From: Azadirachta indica
Lineage: Eukaryota; Streptophyta; Magnoliopsida; Sapindales; Meliaceae
Direction: 5' to 3'
DNA: 64,000 nucleotides
Assembly: GCA_022749755.1 (NCBI GenBank)
Contig: CM040441.1
Coordinates: 6,804,890 to 6,868,889 of the forward strand
The position numbers and the translations under genes are program-made. Below the pieces are notes generated by a model. That model saw only the letters and a list, made by a program, of their open reading frames with translations, made no database searches and had not been told where the DNA came from. This document shows positions 25,158-36,964 of this stretch, piece after piece. Every line of letters begins with the position of its first letter. The stretch's first letter is position 1.

Positions 25158-26521
25158 GCACTTAAATCATATTAAAGGAGGAAGTTATCATTCTCTTACA
25201 TTCTCTGCAGGTAATTATTACCACCAAAAAAAAAAAAAAAAAAAAAATATGCTCAATGGGGGAAAAGGGATATATTTTGTTGTGTTTTCATTCAACTAAT
25301 GACAAGCTGTCCCCTTAACACTTTGCAATGTGATTCCAAAGCCCAATTCCACAAGGGAGTCATGAGCCACAGTTACATTGCACCATATGATTATGCAAGA
25401 GAGCGTCCATCAAGATTATATGTATATGTATGTGCATGTGTATGTATATTTCCCATCAATTTCATTTTCAGATGGTTCCAAACTACATGTTTCAAATGTT
25501 TCAAGACTTGGAAGAAAGTGCAGAAGCTGACAATAGAGAAACTGCCTTTGTTAGATATCAATGGGCTTTACCACCAAACTGAACAAGCAGGAAACTTGAC
25601 CCAAAATTTTCATAAAAGAAAAAGAAAAAGAAAAAGAAAAGAATGATAGCAAATGAGCAGGAATCAATTCACCTGAAATCTTTATGTCACAAATAAGTCC
25701 ATTAAAAGATGGTAGTAAAGCTGACCCTGCTGCTTCATCTAGACAACTGTCATTCAGATCAACCAAAAACTAAATAATGGGTTAAAGTCACAAAACAGTA
25801 AAGCAAATGAATATTTACTTCATGTAAAATGGATATACCTCTGTAAATAAGTTTCCCAGTACAGTTGCTGCAAATTAACTGTTTGGATTTGATCATCAAG
25901 CTGTGGATGCCTTCCACACTGCATTAAATTCTGTTATCTGAAATATCATTAGTTTTACACTTCGGATCAGTTGTGTTCTACTTCATATAATTCACGAAGA
26001 AAGATCTGATCCTTCCTAACCTTCTGTGTTTTCTCCCATTTTCTAAACAATCATTGCTAGATCCAAAATCATCCCAGTCCTTAAATGACCTGCTCAAACA
26101 AAAAAACCTGATACAATATTACAATTTGTTCCAATGGTTGCAATCATAATAATAGACCCACATATAAAAATTAAATTCATATACAAGCACAAAATCTAGC
26201 TTTATATATACATTCCATAAACAAAAAACGAAAACACAATTCGACTAACAGTTAGATTGTAACTTTTGCAGGGCCAATGTGGGTAAATGAGTCAATAAAG
26301 TATCAAACAATTCAGACGGCAGCTCACATATATCTGGTCTAACATCATTCCCTGTAAACAAACACCAACGTAAGTAAACAAGTTATTTTGCTTCCCATCT
26401 AACATATTGAACTGAATTTGAGTAACCACGAGCATTAAAGTAAGAAAAAAAAATTACCAGAGAGCAGTTCTCTTTTCAAAGTCTTTACAGCTAGAGTTAT
26501 CAAAGATGGAACTTTCACCAT

Positions 26522-29272
26522 TCTCCAGAGTCTAATTTAGGGAAAAATTGCAAAGCTGCGCCTCATTATTCAACATAAACGTAACTGAAGATAATTTGAT
26601 CAAACAACAGAAAATAGTTTTGAGTACTAACTGAAATAAAACAGAGATACTAACAGCAAACACGTCAATAACGATTCAAATTGCGATCAAATGAATGTAT
26701 TACCAGTCTCCAGCACAGGTGACCATAGAGAAACATTGTTTAATTTGGATTCAATTTCAAGCAGCATGCTTCCCTAATAAGCAAAATGCCACAGCGTTGT
26801 TTCACAACTACAGTTTTTTTTTAAAAAAAAAATAATTGTTACTATTATCTTATTGTGATGAATATTCCTGCTTATGAATTTTGCAGGTTTCTAGCATCGT
26901 CGGAGTTCACCCCCGTATTTTTTGTTCCTCTCAAAAAATTTCCTTCAAATTAGAGCTGATAATTACTTCAATGCTCGAATTTTAACATTACTAGCCAATT
27001 AAAGGAAAACAGTACCAATAAATATGCATCAAGTTAAAAGCAAGAATCGCCTATTTATCTGTAATTAAGAGATATGGAAAAAAAAAAATTACATATACAT
27101 ATGAAATTAAAGTTAAAAAAAAGTGTTGCATAAAATTGATTTTTTTTAAATTTATTCATTTTTCTTACTAATATTTGATATATTAAGCTTCTGTTTTATA
27201 ATACTTTTGACTTCAAATTATCTTGATTCTAAACACATCCTTAATCTATATTATGCATTAACTTCTTACCATCACACTTATAAACATGTTGAAATGGTTC
27301 ATAAGTGCATTAAACAAGCAAAAGATCAATCAGCAAGGAACCGGGAATAAAGTAACAAAAGCAAAGTTCAATGTAACACCATTTGGTAAACAGATCTTAC
27401 AATGTCAGATCCAAGCAACACAAACAACTAATAATAATAACTTTCAAAGAGTATTTTGCCACTAATACCAGCAGAATTTAACAGAATCTAGGTAAAAAAA
27501 AAAAAAATGACAGAATAAATTTATTTACTCAAAAGAACATCTTCTACAGAAATCCCAAGCAACTTAAGAAATCCTAAACTAATAATGAACATCTGCCACT
27601 GACTAGGAGATTACAGGCAGCAAAGACATTAAGAGCTGCCGGTCAATAAACAAATTTTACAGTACAGGCAATAACTGAGATCGAGAAGTACAGTTTGCTT
27701 CATCAAGATGCATGAAGTTGGTGACAAACAGGAATTACATAATTCAAAACACCAGCAGCACAATAGCAGAATCAAATTTCCAGACTGTTCGTTAATTAAA
27801 CAGCATGCCCAAAGAAATCAAAGCAAAAACAGAATGATACACCACAATGAAACTTCACAGAATCATCCGAACTACTGCAAGAAACCACACTCTTCAGCAG
27901 ATAGTTTGTGAAAGCCACACACTATATTAAACAACAATATTCCGAAACTCTTCATTCTCAAACAATTTTAACATTCAAAGGCCATTGGAAGATAAAAATA
28001 TATACAATAGTAGAACAAGCTAGTAATCAAAGTAGCTCTGTTGCCAGATTATTGTCTAACTCATAATTTGTTAGAATCCTCAAAGAACTTGGAAGTCACT
28101 GTGGCATCCTGGCATTGGGTTGCACTGTTATAGTTAATTCAAGAGGCAATATTGACAGGTAATAATGTTGTAACTTTTTTAATAAATATACATATTATTC
28201 TGATTGTCCTCGTCAAAATTCAGCAATATAAGTTAAATAGTTCTCCTAATTATGAAAAGCACCAATCAAGCTTTTTCATATTTAGTCCATACACAGATTT
28301 ACAATGTATTCAACACATAATTAACTGCCTTTACCAATGATAGCAACAACCCCAGTCCCCTGATTACCCATGAAACACTCCTATACACTGAATAATCCAC
28401 AGCAATTGAATAATTGTGAAGCATGTTAGTCCAATGTTCCACATGTGATGATTATGAAACCAAGGTTTTCAAACAACAAAAAATTTATAATTGAAAATTG
28501 GATGGCAAACTTGGTTCTTGAGCCTAAATGACAATAAACGTATATGTGCTAGATGCCTGAAAGTTGGATCACTAAATTCTTTGAATGTTTTGATATGTAA
28601 TCTATCATCAAGACTGGTCATACAAATGTCAATGTACTTGAACAACTTCAACAAGACAAAATTTCCAAATTTCATCAAAACCCAGAGAATTTAAGCGTAA
28701 TTGAACAGTAAACTTCCACATTGAACTTTTCAATGGTAAATATTTAAGACAAAAGTTATGATATTTTGTAAATTTTCAAAGTTTGTGTTGGAAAAAATTC
28801 ATTCGAAAGAACAAAATTGAAAACAATATTGAAGCTTCCGAATAGCAAACGACGATGCAAAAGGATAATAACTAAAAAAATCCTAGCATCTTTCTGAGCT
28901 AATTGAACACTTCAATCACTCGCAAATGGAAAAATCCAATTAATCATCTAATTGAATAAGAAGAAAAAAAAAACTTAATAAAAGCATAAGTTTGTACTAG
29001 AAGTAAAGGCAACATTATTTCTACGAAACATTTCATCGGGCAAGTTTAATTCGTCCAACAATTCTTCCAATACTAATTTCTTGCAAAACCCATAATTAAA
29101 ACCGTAATAAAGCACCCCCTAAATCTTCAAGAAACAGTTTTCACTATGCATTAATCCATAATGACTCCCAGAAAACCCACACCGTGCATACCCCATAACA
29201 TAAAGAAAAGAAGTAAACAAAGAGGCAATTCAGAGATGACAGTAACCGACTAACCATTTTGGAGATATTTAC
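26522..29272 (-). other. Probable long first intron of the LRR gene
   Basis: About 2.7 kb with no recognisable gene. At the exon side it ends, read on the minus strand, with the pyrimidine-rich TTTTTCCCTAAATTAG just before ACTCTGGAGAATGG, which holds the start codon. At the other side it begins with GTAAAT after a probable 5' UTR exon. Short open frames such as 27708-27911 and 28491-28694 have no known domain. Confidence 0.45.
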
Positions 29273-29410
29273 TTGAAAAAGCTAGCATTCACCACTGTGG
29301 CAAGAGTTGCCATTCGAGATGGTTGTCATGTTTACGACCTCAATTCCGAATTCCAAGCGCGATGATTTCGTAGAAGAGAAAACTAAATGCATTATCTCAC
29401 CAAACTCCGC
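29273..29410 (-). other. Probable 5' UTR exon of the LRR gene
   Basis: Lies just downstream of a TATA box and ends at a GTAAAT donor (29272). It contains a short upstream ATG frame (MTTISNGNSC...) that stops within the exon. Assignment to the LRR gene is inferred from orientation and the matching acceptor near 26535. Confidence 0.4.
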
Positions 29411-29430
29411 TCCGTTTTCAGTAACAAGTT

Positions 29431-29440
29431 TATTTATACA
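29431..29440 (-). promoter_or_regulatory. TATA box of the LRR gene
   Basis: TGTATAAATA on the minus strand, followed about 30 nt later by the GC-richer start of the presumed 5' UTR exon. Confidence 0.45.
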
Positions 29441-30867
29441 TAAACCCATATAGTTTTTATAAATTTCATGTGAATGTTCTCATTTTCAAGATTCAAATTT
29501 TGACGAATCAATATATATATATATATATATTTTGCAAAATAACAATATTTAACTTATTATAAAAAATTTTAAAAAATTTTCAAGATTCAAATTTAACTTA
29601 TTATAAAAAATTTTTTAATAATAATATTTTTTCTTAATTTTTTATTAAAATAATAAATTAAAAAACTACTTAATTCTAAGTATTTTGTAGAAAGTATTAA
29701 TATAAGTACTAAATTATTACAGTTAAAAAAAATATTAAAAAAAAATTAAAATAAGTACTAAATTATTATAAGTAAAAAATATATATTTTATTTTATTGTA
29801 ATTTTAAAATTTAGAAATATAAATGATAATAATGTAACTTTCCAGAAAATAAAAGTCATGAGTATAAGTTTATCTGTCTATATCCGGGCTTCTTCAAAAC
29901 AAATAAATAATAATTTTAAACTCTGCATTGACTGTATTCATCCGGGTTTTTATTTTCTACATCCGAGCTTCATTTTCATCACGGGACAGGAAATGTGCGT
30001 GTCCCACTTACGAAAGAAAAAGAAAATCAGTTAACTAAAGAAATAGGGAAGGATCAATAACATATCCTGAAATATATGTATATATATATATATATATATA
30101 TAACACATGTAACTTGGAAAATTTAATGAAAATCTCCTGACATGTAATAGAAAATTTGCTAAATATAACAAAATTTTGTGTGACAACAAAGTTAAGACCA
30201 CTGTGTTTATAAACAAATCAAACTGTCTTGACGAATTAATAGATCCGATAATAATATATCTTTAATTAGGAGATCTATATATTATATATTTTATATATAT
30301 ATATATATATATTTCCGTTTTACAATATTATTATTTTATGCCAAATCATCCTGTCTAGAATAGTTTAATAAATAAAGGGAAATAGCAAACGTGGTTCGAG
30401 ATAAAGACTTGCAGGTCTATTTTGTTATTGTAGATGAAGCAGCTACAAGGAAAACAGAGGATAATGCCAACTGTCCAACTTTCGGATCAATAGCGGACTA
30501 CCGAAAAACCTGAGCAGTGATCAAATTCCTTTTAACACGTTCTTTTCATCAGCAACCCATCACATTACATTTCGAAGGATCCAAATGATAAAAGTGAAAA
30601 GAAATCATATTAAAAAGATATGAAAAGAAAGCTAATTTATGCTTTCCAATTTCTAGGTACAAATTCAGCTGTCATTTTCCTACACGTCAAAATAAAAAAA
30701 AACAAATGAAGCCAATTAAGTTAGAAGATGTTCCATTTCTTTCACACCACTTGACGAGCGGATAATTAAAGTCCGAATATATATTTTTCGGCAAAAAAAT
30801 ATTTAGTTAATTTGTTACAAGGGACGGAGAAAACCAACCGTTCAACTCTCGTATCGAATATGGAATG

Positions 30868-31240
30868 TATTGGAACTAATAAATGGATTTGACGTACGCT
30901 ACCTTCGTACTGTCTAGTACTTTCAAGTTATAGAAGTTAATAAATGATCCGAGATTGTAATATGTTTTTTATTTTAATTTGACAATCGGCTACAAAAATG
31001 AAAAGCACCCACCAAATTTTCAGCGAATTTGGAAAAATAAAGCCTGCAGCAGGCATATATGCATGCACATACAATTTCGGATATTCGTAAAAGCCACGAG
31101 TTTTTGTTTTTGGATTGGCTATCTATATCACAATAAGAGAAAAAAATTAAGTGAATCAAGGTATACATACTTTAAAGCACAGACAAGAATAATTGTATTA
31201 TTACATGATTCCATCTCATAACAAGAACCATAGTGTTTCT
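30868..31240. other. About 370 bp present only in duplication copy 2
   Basis: Copy 1 is continuous across the equivalent of this site (about 1252-1258). The extra DNA has no recognisable coding sequence or clear terminal repeats. It is either an insertion here or a deletion from copy 1. Confidence 0.55.
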
Positions 31241-31369
31241 GGAAAACAGAAGTTACACATGGTGCTACTGGTACACAAACAACAACAACAACAAAAGGAG
31301 GAAACATATCAGATATCATGAAACACAAATGATCATCACTCAAGATAAACTAAAAAACAGACATATTTC

Positions 31370-31771
31370 TTAAAAGGAGAAAAGACGGTAAAGGCTGCTG
31401 GAAAAAAGCCTTTCAGCTAGCTCGACAACCTCTTCGATGAAATTGCAGATGACGATGGTGAGCAACGAGACTGCGTAGAGAGCCCATGAAGCACACTTGA
31501 GCCACAGCGGAAAAGGGATTGTTGTGGCGAAGACGAACGCAGTGGCGGCAAGGAGGATGGCAACTTTCTGCAACACTTGGGATGCGAAAGGAAACTTGTG
31601 GGCAATAAGTTTTGAGAGAAAGAGAGAAAGAAGGGTAAGAAAGCTAGCAAATGAAAGCACATAGTAGGGAGGAGAAAGCTGAGATTTAGCCTTAGCAAAT
31701 TCAGGGCCTGAACTCAAGAAAGAGGCCAAGATTATATTCTCCAGCTCCGAAAGTTGAGCTGCTGCGTCCAT
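31370..31771 (-). CDS. Small four-TM membrane protein, family member C
   Basis: 133 residues, intronless, starting MDAAAQLSELENII. It is collinear with gene A over its whole length, including the C-terminal tail (EEVVELAERLFSSSL), so the two are duplicates. Hydrophobic segments: a weaker TM1 at about 11-24 (ILASFLSSGPEFA, less hydrophobic than in the others), then about 33-55, 63-86 and 90-111. KVAILLAATAFVFATTIP is followed by PLWLKCASWALYAV. The polar changes in TM1 are the main divergence from A. No known domain or catalytic residues are recognised. An overlapping 93-aa frame on the same strand (31417-31698) is a shadow. Membrane insertion is inferred from hydropathy. Confidence 0.75.
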   Translation of the reverse strand: MDAAAQLSELENIILASFLSSGPEFAKAKSQLSPPYYVLSFASFLTLLSLFLSKLIAHKFPFASQVLQKVAILLAATAFVFATTIPFPLWLKCASWALYAVSLLTIVICNFIEEVVELAERLFSSSLYRLFSF

Positions 31772-31860
31772 GGCTGTGATGTTGGTGGGTTTGGTTTGAT
31801 TTAGGGAAAAACTTGTCTCACAGAAAGAAATGCAATGGCTACAAAGCAGATGGAGTTGTT

Positions 31861-31899
31861 AATTTATATATGATTCGATCGGATTTTTGTCAGGTCCGA
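31861..31899 (-). promoter_or_regulatory. Promoter of gene C: TCGGA/TCCGA pair plus TATA box
   Basis: On the minus strand the inverted pair TCGGA-N11-TCCGA (31879-31899) lies about 8 nt before ATATATAAATT (31860-31870), as in gene A. Confidence 0.6.
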
Positions 31900-33896
31900 T
31901 TCCACATGAGTTGGGTTAAGACAAAATTTTCGGATGCTACTTTTGAGTTCGAATTCATGAGTTAGAAATCAAACGGAATCCGGAAGACTTTGTTGTCTGG
32001 TGAATGAAGAAGTTGATTAATAATATATATGCATATCCGCGTGTGTCTACATCAAATATGTCCCACTAATAAATAAATAAATAAATAAATAAACTTCGAA
32101 TTCTAGTTCGGTTCGGACCTTAATTTGCTTTACACTCTCTTTCAGAAGCAACAACAAATCTTTGAAAAAAAAAATAATAATTGAAAGAAAAGAAGATTTG
32201 ACGTGATCTTCGTAAGGTCCGATTTGCCGTAGCCTGCGGTAAACAGTATTGGGCCCACATGTGAATGAGTTGGATTGGGACAGAATTCAAAGGTTATATA
32301 AGCCTGATTTCTTCGAATTATTAATTCTAGTTATTCGGATTTCGGACTAAAACATTTTTGCTTTCAGTTTTGTTTATCGTTGTCCCCGAATTGACGGTGT
32401 TAATTAATTCTTCCGGATTTTCTTATATCCGGTTCACTTTCTTCACTACGTACACCAAGTTTTTTCCACTTAAATAAAAAAGATTAAAAATTAAAAAGGC
32501 AAACGAATTGTTTCTTCTTTGATTTTGTCACGAGGGATCAAAATCAATTTACCTCTCAACATCAAGGAAGCCACTAACATTAATTCTCTTGATTTCGTTT
32601 CTCTTTTAATTTCAATAAAATTAATGAAATTAATGTGTTTGAAAAAACTAATTATATATATTATGTCCAGATACATTTTTTGATGTTTAATTACCCACTT
32701 ATATGTTAATTAAGCTTTTAATTTGGGTCTAACAAGTTTAACAATGATATGATATCTGACTAAAATCTTAATTTATTTCTTCCTTTTATCTGAATTAATT
32801 ATAATTTCAATCATAAACTTGGTTGCTGACCAGTTTAAATAACTTTTTTTTTTCAATTTATTCTATTATCAAATATTTACTAGTTACTATAAATTATTAT
32901 TTTAACAAATAGAAGAATTCATAGCACTGCTGACGTGCATGTGATTCCCTTAAAGTTTGTTTAGAGCCTTTTCGTTTGTAACATATCAAAATCGAATTAT
33001 CCGACAATTATTTTATTTAAAAATCATAAATAAAAATATTAAAAGATAAAACAAATTAGTGGCCACAAATGGCACTGTGGCTGAGGTAGGGACAAATGGC
33101 GGGCCCCATTCCACCTGACAAACAAAACTAATCCTACTGTGGAGATTCGGATAGTTCGAATTTAATTCTCCAGCAAAGTCATTCTTTCTGCTTTCACGTA
33201 CGTTTGGCTTTTTGACTACGTGTACAGAGCCGGATGGAAGCTTCTAAGTTGTAATTTACTTTTTGATAAATTAATTATTCTTTGTTCATCCATTTCATGT
33301 ACTTAACAGAAGACTTGTTCATATATACACTGAGAGCTCAAAACGAAGCATACTCGCATGAAATTAGGCTCTGCTGTACAACTGTGATTCAACTGAGATG
33401 TTGTTGGTTTCAAGTATTATCTATCATCTGGTTAGCTTTTGAATTTAATTTGGCATGTATGATCGATCTTATGGTGATAATGAAGTCATCCACTTCAATA
33501 AACTTCATTAGATATCTTGTGCTCGTCTTTGTTTTCAGGCTTTTGATATATTTGGGATGTCTTGGTCTTTGGTTGGTAATGAAATCTCGGCAACATTTTC
33601 TTTTAATATAACATCTCTCTTTGTATATATGGACTTGTACAAACAAATGAATGAAAATTTGAAGTCTTAAGCATGAATATTTCTTCTATTTAAATTCATT
33701 AACTTACCCGCCATCCTTAATGCAGAAAGAGTTATAATAATTTCCGTATCCTTTCAAAATATATATCCATATACATACACATATTGACGAATTAATGTTA
33801 ATTTATGTTGACAAAAAATAACTAAATGAAAATCAAGAGAATGGTATTGAGATGATAGATAGCAAACCTGAGGATTAGTGCTCCAAGCTGGAGTCC

Positions 33897-34480
33897 ATGG
33901 ATGTGGCGGGGAACTTATCATCAGGTAGTAGTAAACGAAGAAAGAAGGAGTCAAAGGTTTGGGAGGAGATTCCAGCAGCAGATGGAAGAGATTGACCTAG
34001 ATATAATCATTCTGAGAAGGTGCTTAATGGTTCGAGCAAGAAAGCAGCCACAGATGTCAAAAATCATTTAACAATGATTTATAATGAATATTATGCAAAG
34101 GGCTCTGAGCAAGAGTTTGGAGATGCTGCTCCTTCATCTTCATATTTAGATGCAATGGGGAGCCCACGCACATCTGCAGGCAGAATCGTCGCACCAAACT
34201 CATCAGAACTTGATAAGTATTTAAAAGAGCCTAAATTTCCTTTAGTTGAAAAGTTAGATATATTAGTTTGATGGTGTGCTTTGGCTCCAGTTTTTTCGAC
34301 CCTATTTCGGATGGTTTGTGATTTCTTAGCACTACCCATTCATGTTGATGTTTTCTTACCTATATTTGCTTTATGCATAAATTTGTTCTCTGTTGTAACG
34401 ACCTCGATGATGACATTAAGCCAGATGTTACTGTAGATTTTGAGTGCAACATTCTGTCATCCCCAAGTTTATCCTCTGAA
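33897..34480 (+). pseudogene. hAT transposase with deleted middle (5' start joined to 3' end)
   Basis: An ATG at 33897 opens MDVAGNLSSGSS and then KRRKKESKVWEEI, the usual N-terminal approach to the BED finger. After about 40 more bases a TGA occurs, and the sequence moves straight into the C-terminal part. From 34020 it reads AATDVKNHLTMIYNEYYAKG, then LDAMGSPR, SSELDKYLKEPKFPLVEKLD (34196-34255), broken pieces of the dimerisation region, and a DDIKPD-like end near 34405. The zinc finger and most of the catalytic core are missing. The left part belongs to duplication copy 2; the right part has no equivalent in copy 1. Confidence 0.7.
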
Positions 34481-34550
34481 TCTCCACAGAGATAAATTCA
34501 ATTCATTTCAAATTTCCACCACCATTGGAGCTGTCAACAGCTCCAGAAGA

Positions 34551-35185
34551 GATGAAAAGACAAAAGAGAAATCCTTTCAAAAATCCACTACTTGAAACTC
34601 TTCCTTGCCACCATTCTTCTCTCTTTCTCCCACTTTCTGGTCTCCAAACCTGTCCACCTTCAGTTTCAAGGCCGTCCATTACAATGTCTGCAACTCAACT
34701 TCTCAACCCACTTCCGCATTTCACCTTCTTTAAACTTTGAACCAAGCCACGCCCGTTTTCTCCCTCAGAAACCTCAATAAAATGTTCAAGTTTTCAAACT
34801 ATGTACCAAGAACTTCACCAACTATTTACCATGCCAACAACTTTCATTGGAAAAGAACTTCAGTAAAGAAAGTTTCCCTCACAGATAACGGCATGGACCA
34901 GATGCTAAACAGAGAGTAAAACATTTGGTGCCAAAACCTGCCGGATATCAAAAGCCATTTCCATGGCATAACATCAAAGACTATGCTTGCTTGGTTCAGG
35001 AATGTGCCTTTCAAGAATCTAACTGTGTATAAGAAATAGCTGAATCGAGATTATAATGTGATCGACTGGTTTTGCCGAAAGGAGTGAAGGGTTATGTGCA
35101 TTTGATCAAGAGAGAGTTGTGCCTTCGAAATCTAGGAAAATAAGAGAACAGTTCTTGATGTGGGGTGTGGGGCGAGTTTTATAGA
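34551..35185 (+). pseudogene. Putative DUF248/PMT-type methyltransferase, N-terminal half, broken
   Basis: Pieces in three frames follow the order of plant PMT (DUF248, SAM-dependent, Golgi type II membrane) proteins. First comes a hydrophobic anchor, LFLATILLSFSHFLVSKP (from 34595), with a stem region NFSTHFRISPSLNFEPSHA. Next are FKFSNYVPRTSPTIY, LVPKPAGYQKPFPW (34927-34970), AWFRNVPFKNLTVYKK (34988-35035) and KGVKGYVHLIKRELC (35080-35125). The SAM-binding start VLDVGCG (35152-35175) is read only after frame correction. Stops and frameshifts occur repeatedly and homology ends at that motif, so most of the catalytic domain is gone. No intron is visible across the stretch. Family assignment is from remembered motifs. 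Confidence 0.6.
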
Positions 35186-35189
35186 ATTA

Positions 35190-36334
35190 TAATCCTTTTT
35201 ATTATTACTTTTCGCAATGAGAATTTATGTGGTTATGCTTGCTTTAGAATATTTTTTGGGCCTTGAACCGGAAGCAGATAAAATTTGTTACTGTTTTTGC
35301 TATTGCAAAATTTGGCACATAAAAGGTGATTCAGTAATTAGTCCAGGTTGTATCGTTTGTGCAGCTGTACTCTGTAGATTGCAAATTAGACAATGTTTGA
35401 AATTGAGTTGGTTGGCTTACTAATTTATTCTTTGTTGATTCTGACATTGCCTTTCCTCTATTGGAAATAAAATTTAGTATATCCAAAGTTGGAAGATTAA
35501 TATTGAAAGCAAAAGAATGCTGAAATCAAAAGCAGTTATAATTGACAACAGTTAAGTTGTAATTGACTGTTCTGTTTGTTGCAACTTTTAGATTAATATA
35601 TGTTTGGCATGTCGATGGTTGCAATCTCTTTTGGTTCATTAGCTAAATGATAAACAAATCATACAAAATTGGACTTTGGTTCAGATGAGGATGACGGATC
35701 ACATATTCCAATAACGTGATTCTTCTTTCTCTTCTTCGTCCATGCCTTTCTTCTTTCAGTGCTTTAGATCCAGTGAAAACCCGAAACTGCTAATTAGAAT
35801 TAGTTTCTTTGGAGAAATAGAAACAAGGAGCTAATTGGGTGTTGTTCCGAAAATGCGCTTGATGTTACTGAATGTTCTTAAAAACTACGTTGTTTTATTC
35901 TTATATATCTTGAATTGTGCGTGTATGCACACTTATGACTCAGATTTCCAAGAAGTACGGAATATCAATTTTCATTGCCTAGAATTGTTGATGGATAAAT
36001 ATAAATTTGATGTCAAATAAATTTCTAACTTCAACTGAATTTTATAATCAACACATTGATTAAAGTCGAAAAACTGATTGTAACTTTAGATTATAAATAT
36101 AACCTAAAGCCTAGCTCTCAAATTAATTTGGACTGCTAATTTTTGACATTAAAATTTCTGAAAAACAATAGAAAAGAGAAAAAAAAAAAAAAAAAAGAAA
36201 GTCCGCAGAGTCAACACACAAGACAAATAGGCGCATAACAAAAAATTCCCATTACACACATTTGACGGAATCCAATCTTCTTTATTATAAACTTAACAGC
36301 TGTTACAGTTATAAAATTATTTCAAAACATTGTT
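35190..36334. other. Gene-free stretch
   Basis: No gene recognised. Short frames at 35217-35423 and 35835-36020 lack known domains, and a poly-A run lies near 36180-36196. Confidence 0.5.
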
Positions 36335-36339
36335 CAGTT

Positions 36340-36407
36340 TTAATTAATTTTCCACCATAGTGATAACATTGATAAAGCCGATTTAATGTCATCATCAAGG
36401 TCGTTAC
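36340..36407 (-). pseudogene. hAT transposase C-terminal tail interrupted by copia
   Basis: On the minus strand the last codons read DLDDDIKSALSMLSLWWKIN and stop. This corresponds to LDDDIKPALICTKNWLQ at the end of the hAT copy at 48860. The coding strand upstream is cut by the copia LTR at 36408. Bases after the other LTR (41381 onward, ATTATTAATT read on the minus strand) resemble the preceding hAT sequence (ATTATTAATT near 48830), so the retroelement inserted into this hAT remnant. Confidence 0.6.
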
Positions 36408-36758
36408 TGTTGAAGATGATGTAGAGGTGAAGTCTAAAACTGAAGGTGGCCCAATCCAGGAAAGAAAAGCAGCCCAATGTCAAGTTAGTTACGTTGGCAA
36501 GGAAATCCCACCTAAAAAATCTGGAAAAACAGAAGCATGTACCAGCTATTGTACAGGAATGATCTAAGGAATTGTATACAGCCTTCAACACACATCATGT
36601 GTAGGGACCATTAGATTGTATTTTCACTTTGATTCTTTACCCTCCTTGAGATTGTATATAAACATATTTTTCATTTGGTTCAAGATAGCAGTAACTGTTC
36701 ATTGTGAAAATTCAATACAACAAAACTTTACTTCAAAGCCTGTGTTCCTCATTCTTCA
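36408..36758 (+). repeat. 5' LTR of the copia element
   Basis: 351 bp, TG...CA ends, with a TATATAAAC promoter-like motif at about 36655-36663 upstream of the presumed transcript start. Confidence 0.85.
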
Positions 36759-36761
36759 ACT

Positions 36762-36773
36762 TGGTATCAGAGC
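36762..36773 (+). other. Primer-binding site (tRNA-iMet)
   Basis: TGGTATCAGAGC, complementary to the 3' end of plant initiator methionine tRNA, three bases after the LTR end. Confidence 0.85.
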
Positions 36774-36964
36774 TCAGCCTTTCTTAACAAAGGCAACCAG
36801 TAGTCACCATAGTAACGCAACACAAGACATACATTTCAGCTCAAGTGCTATAGCCAACAACAATTTTACCTTGACCAATACAATCAAACTCATTAACTCA
36901 AACTTTTTACTCTGAAAATCTCAAGTTCTACCGGCTATTCGAGGGAATGACCTTGAAAACTTTA

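Larger units (their letters stand above)
21555..26521 (-). pseudogene. RNI-like leucine-rich-repeat protein gene, multi-exon, probably inactivated
   Basis: The ATG at 26521 begins MVKVPSLITLAVKTLKRELL (exon 26458-26521). Recognisable exons continue down the minus strand: 26250-26351 (DICELPSELFDTLLTHLP), 25839-26089, 25673-25746 (CLDEAAGSALLPSFNG), 24961-25073, 24616-24658 (MRLPNMLCVAETC), about 23433-23494, 22898-23124 and 22505-22600. LRR exons follow at 22244-22318 (KLENLDISDNHIEDDGIR), 22000-22170 (LAKLYLENCELSSDG, TSLSIADNDLGR), about 21785-21922 (FNIGAIGLGSSSFQELKEE) and 21555-21735. Most have GT donors and AG acceptors. Defects: frame changes within 25839-26089 and near 21620 (after DATYN, LMPVESLTIICSALK continues in another frame), an in-frame TAA in exon 24961-25073 and an exon-containing tandem duplication. 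The LRRs probably formed a protein-interaction solenoid; the N-terminus does not resemble TPR-LRR proteins. Assignment to RNI-like LRR proteins is by motif only. Confidence 0.7.
29948..34015 (+). repeat. Segmental duplication, copy 2 (partner 372-4035)
   Basis: Same order and orientation as copy 1, including gene C (equivalent to gene A), the shared non-coding blocks and the hAT start-codon remnant at the right end. It differs by microsatellite lengths and about 370 bp at 30868-31240 that are absent from copy 1. The alignment stops at about 34015, where copy 2 runs into a hAT 3' fragment and copy 1 into unrelated sequence before a copia LTR. Confidence 0.85.

Noticed and set aside
25299..25646. 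115-codon plus-strand frame
   Set aside because: It lies antisense in an intron of the LRR gene and ends in a simple-sequence AAAGAA repeat.
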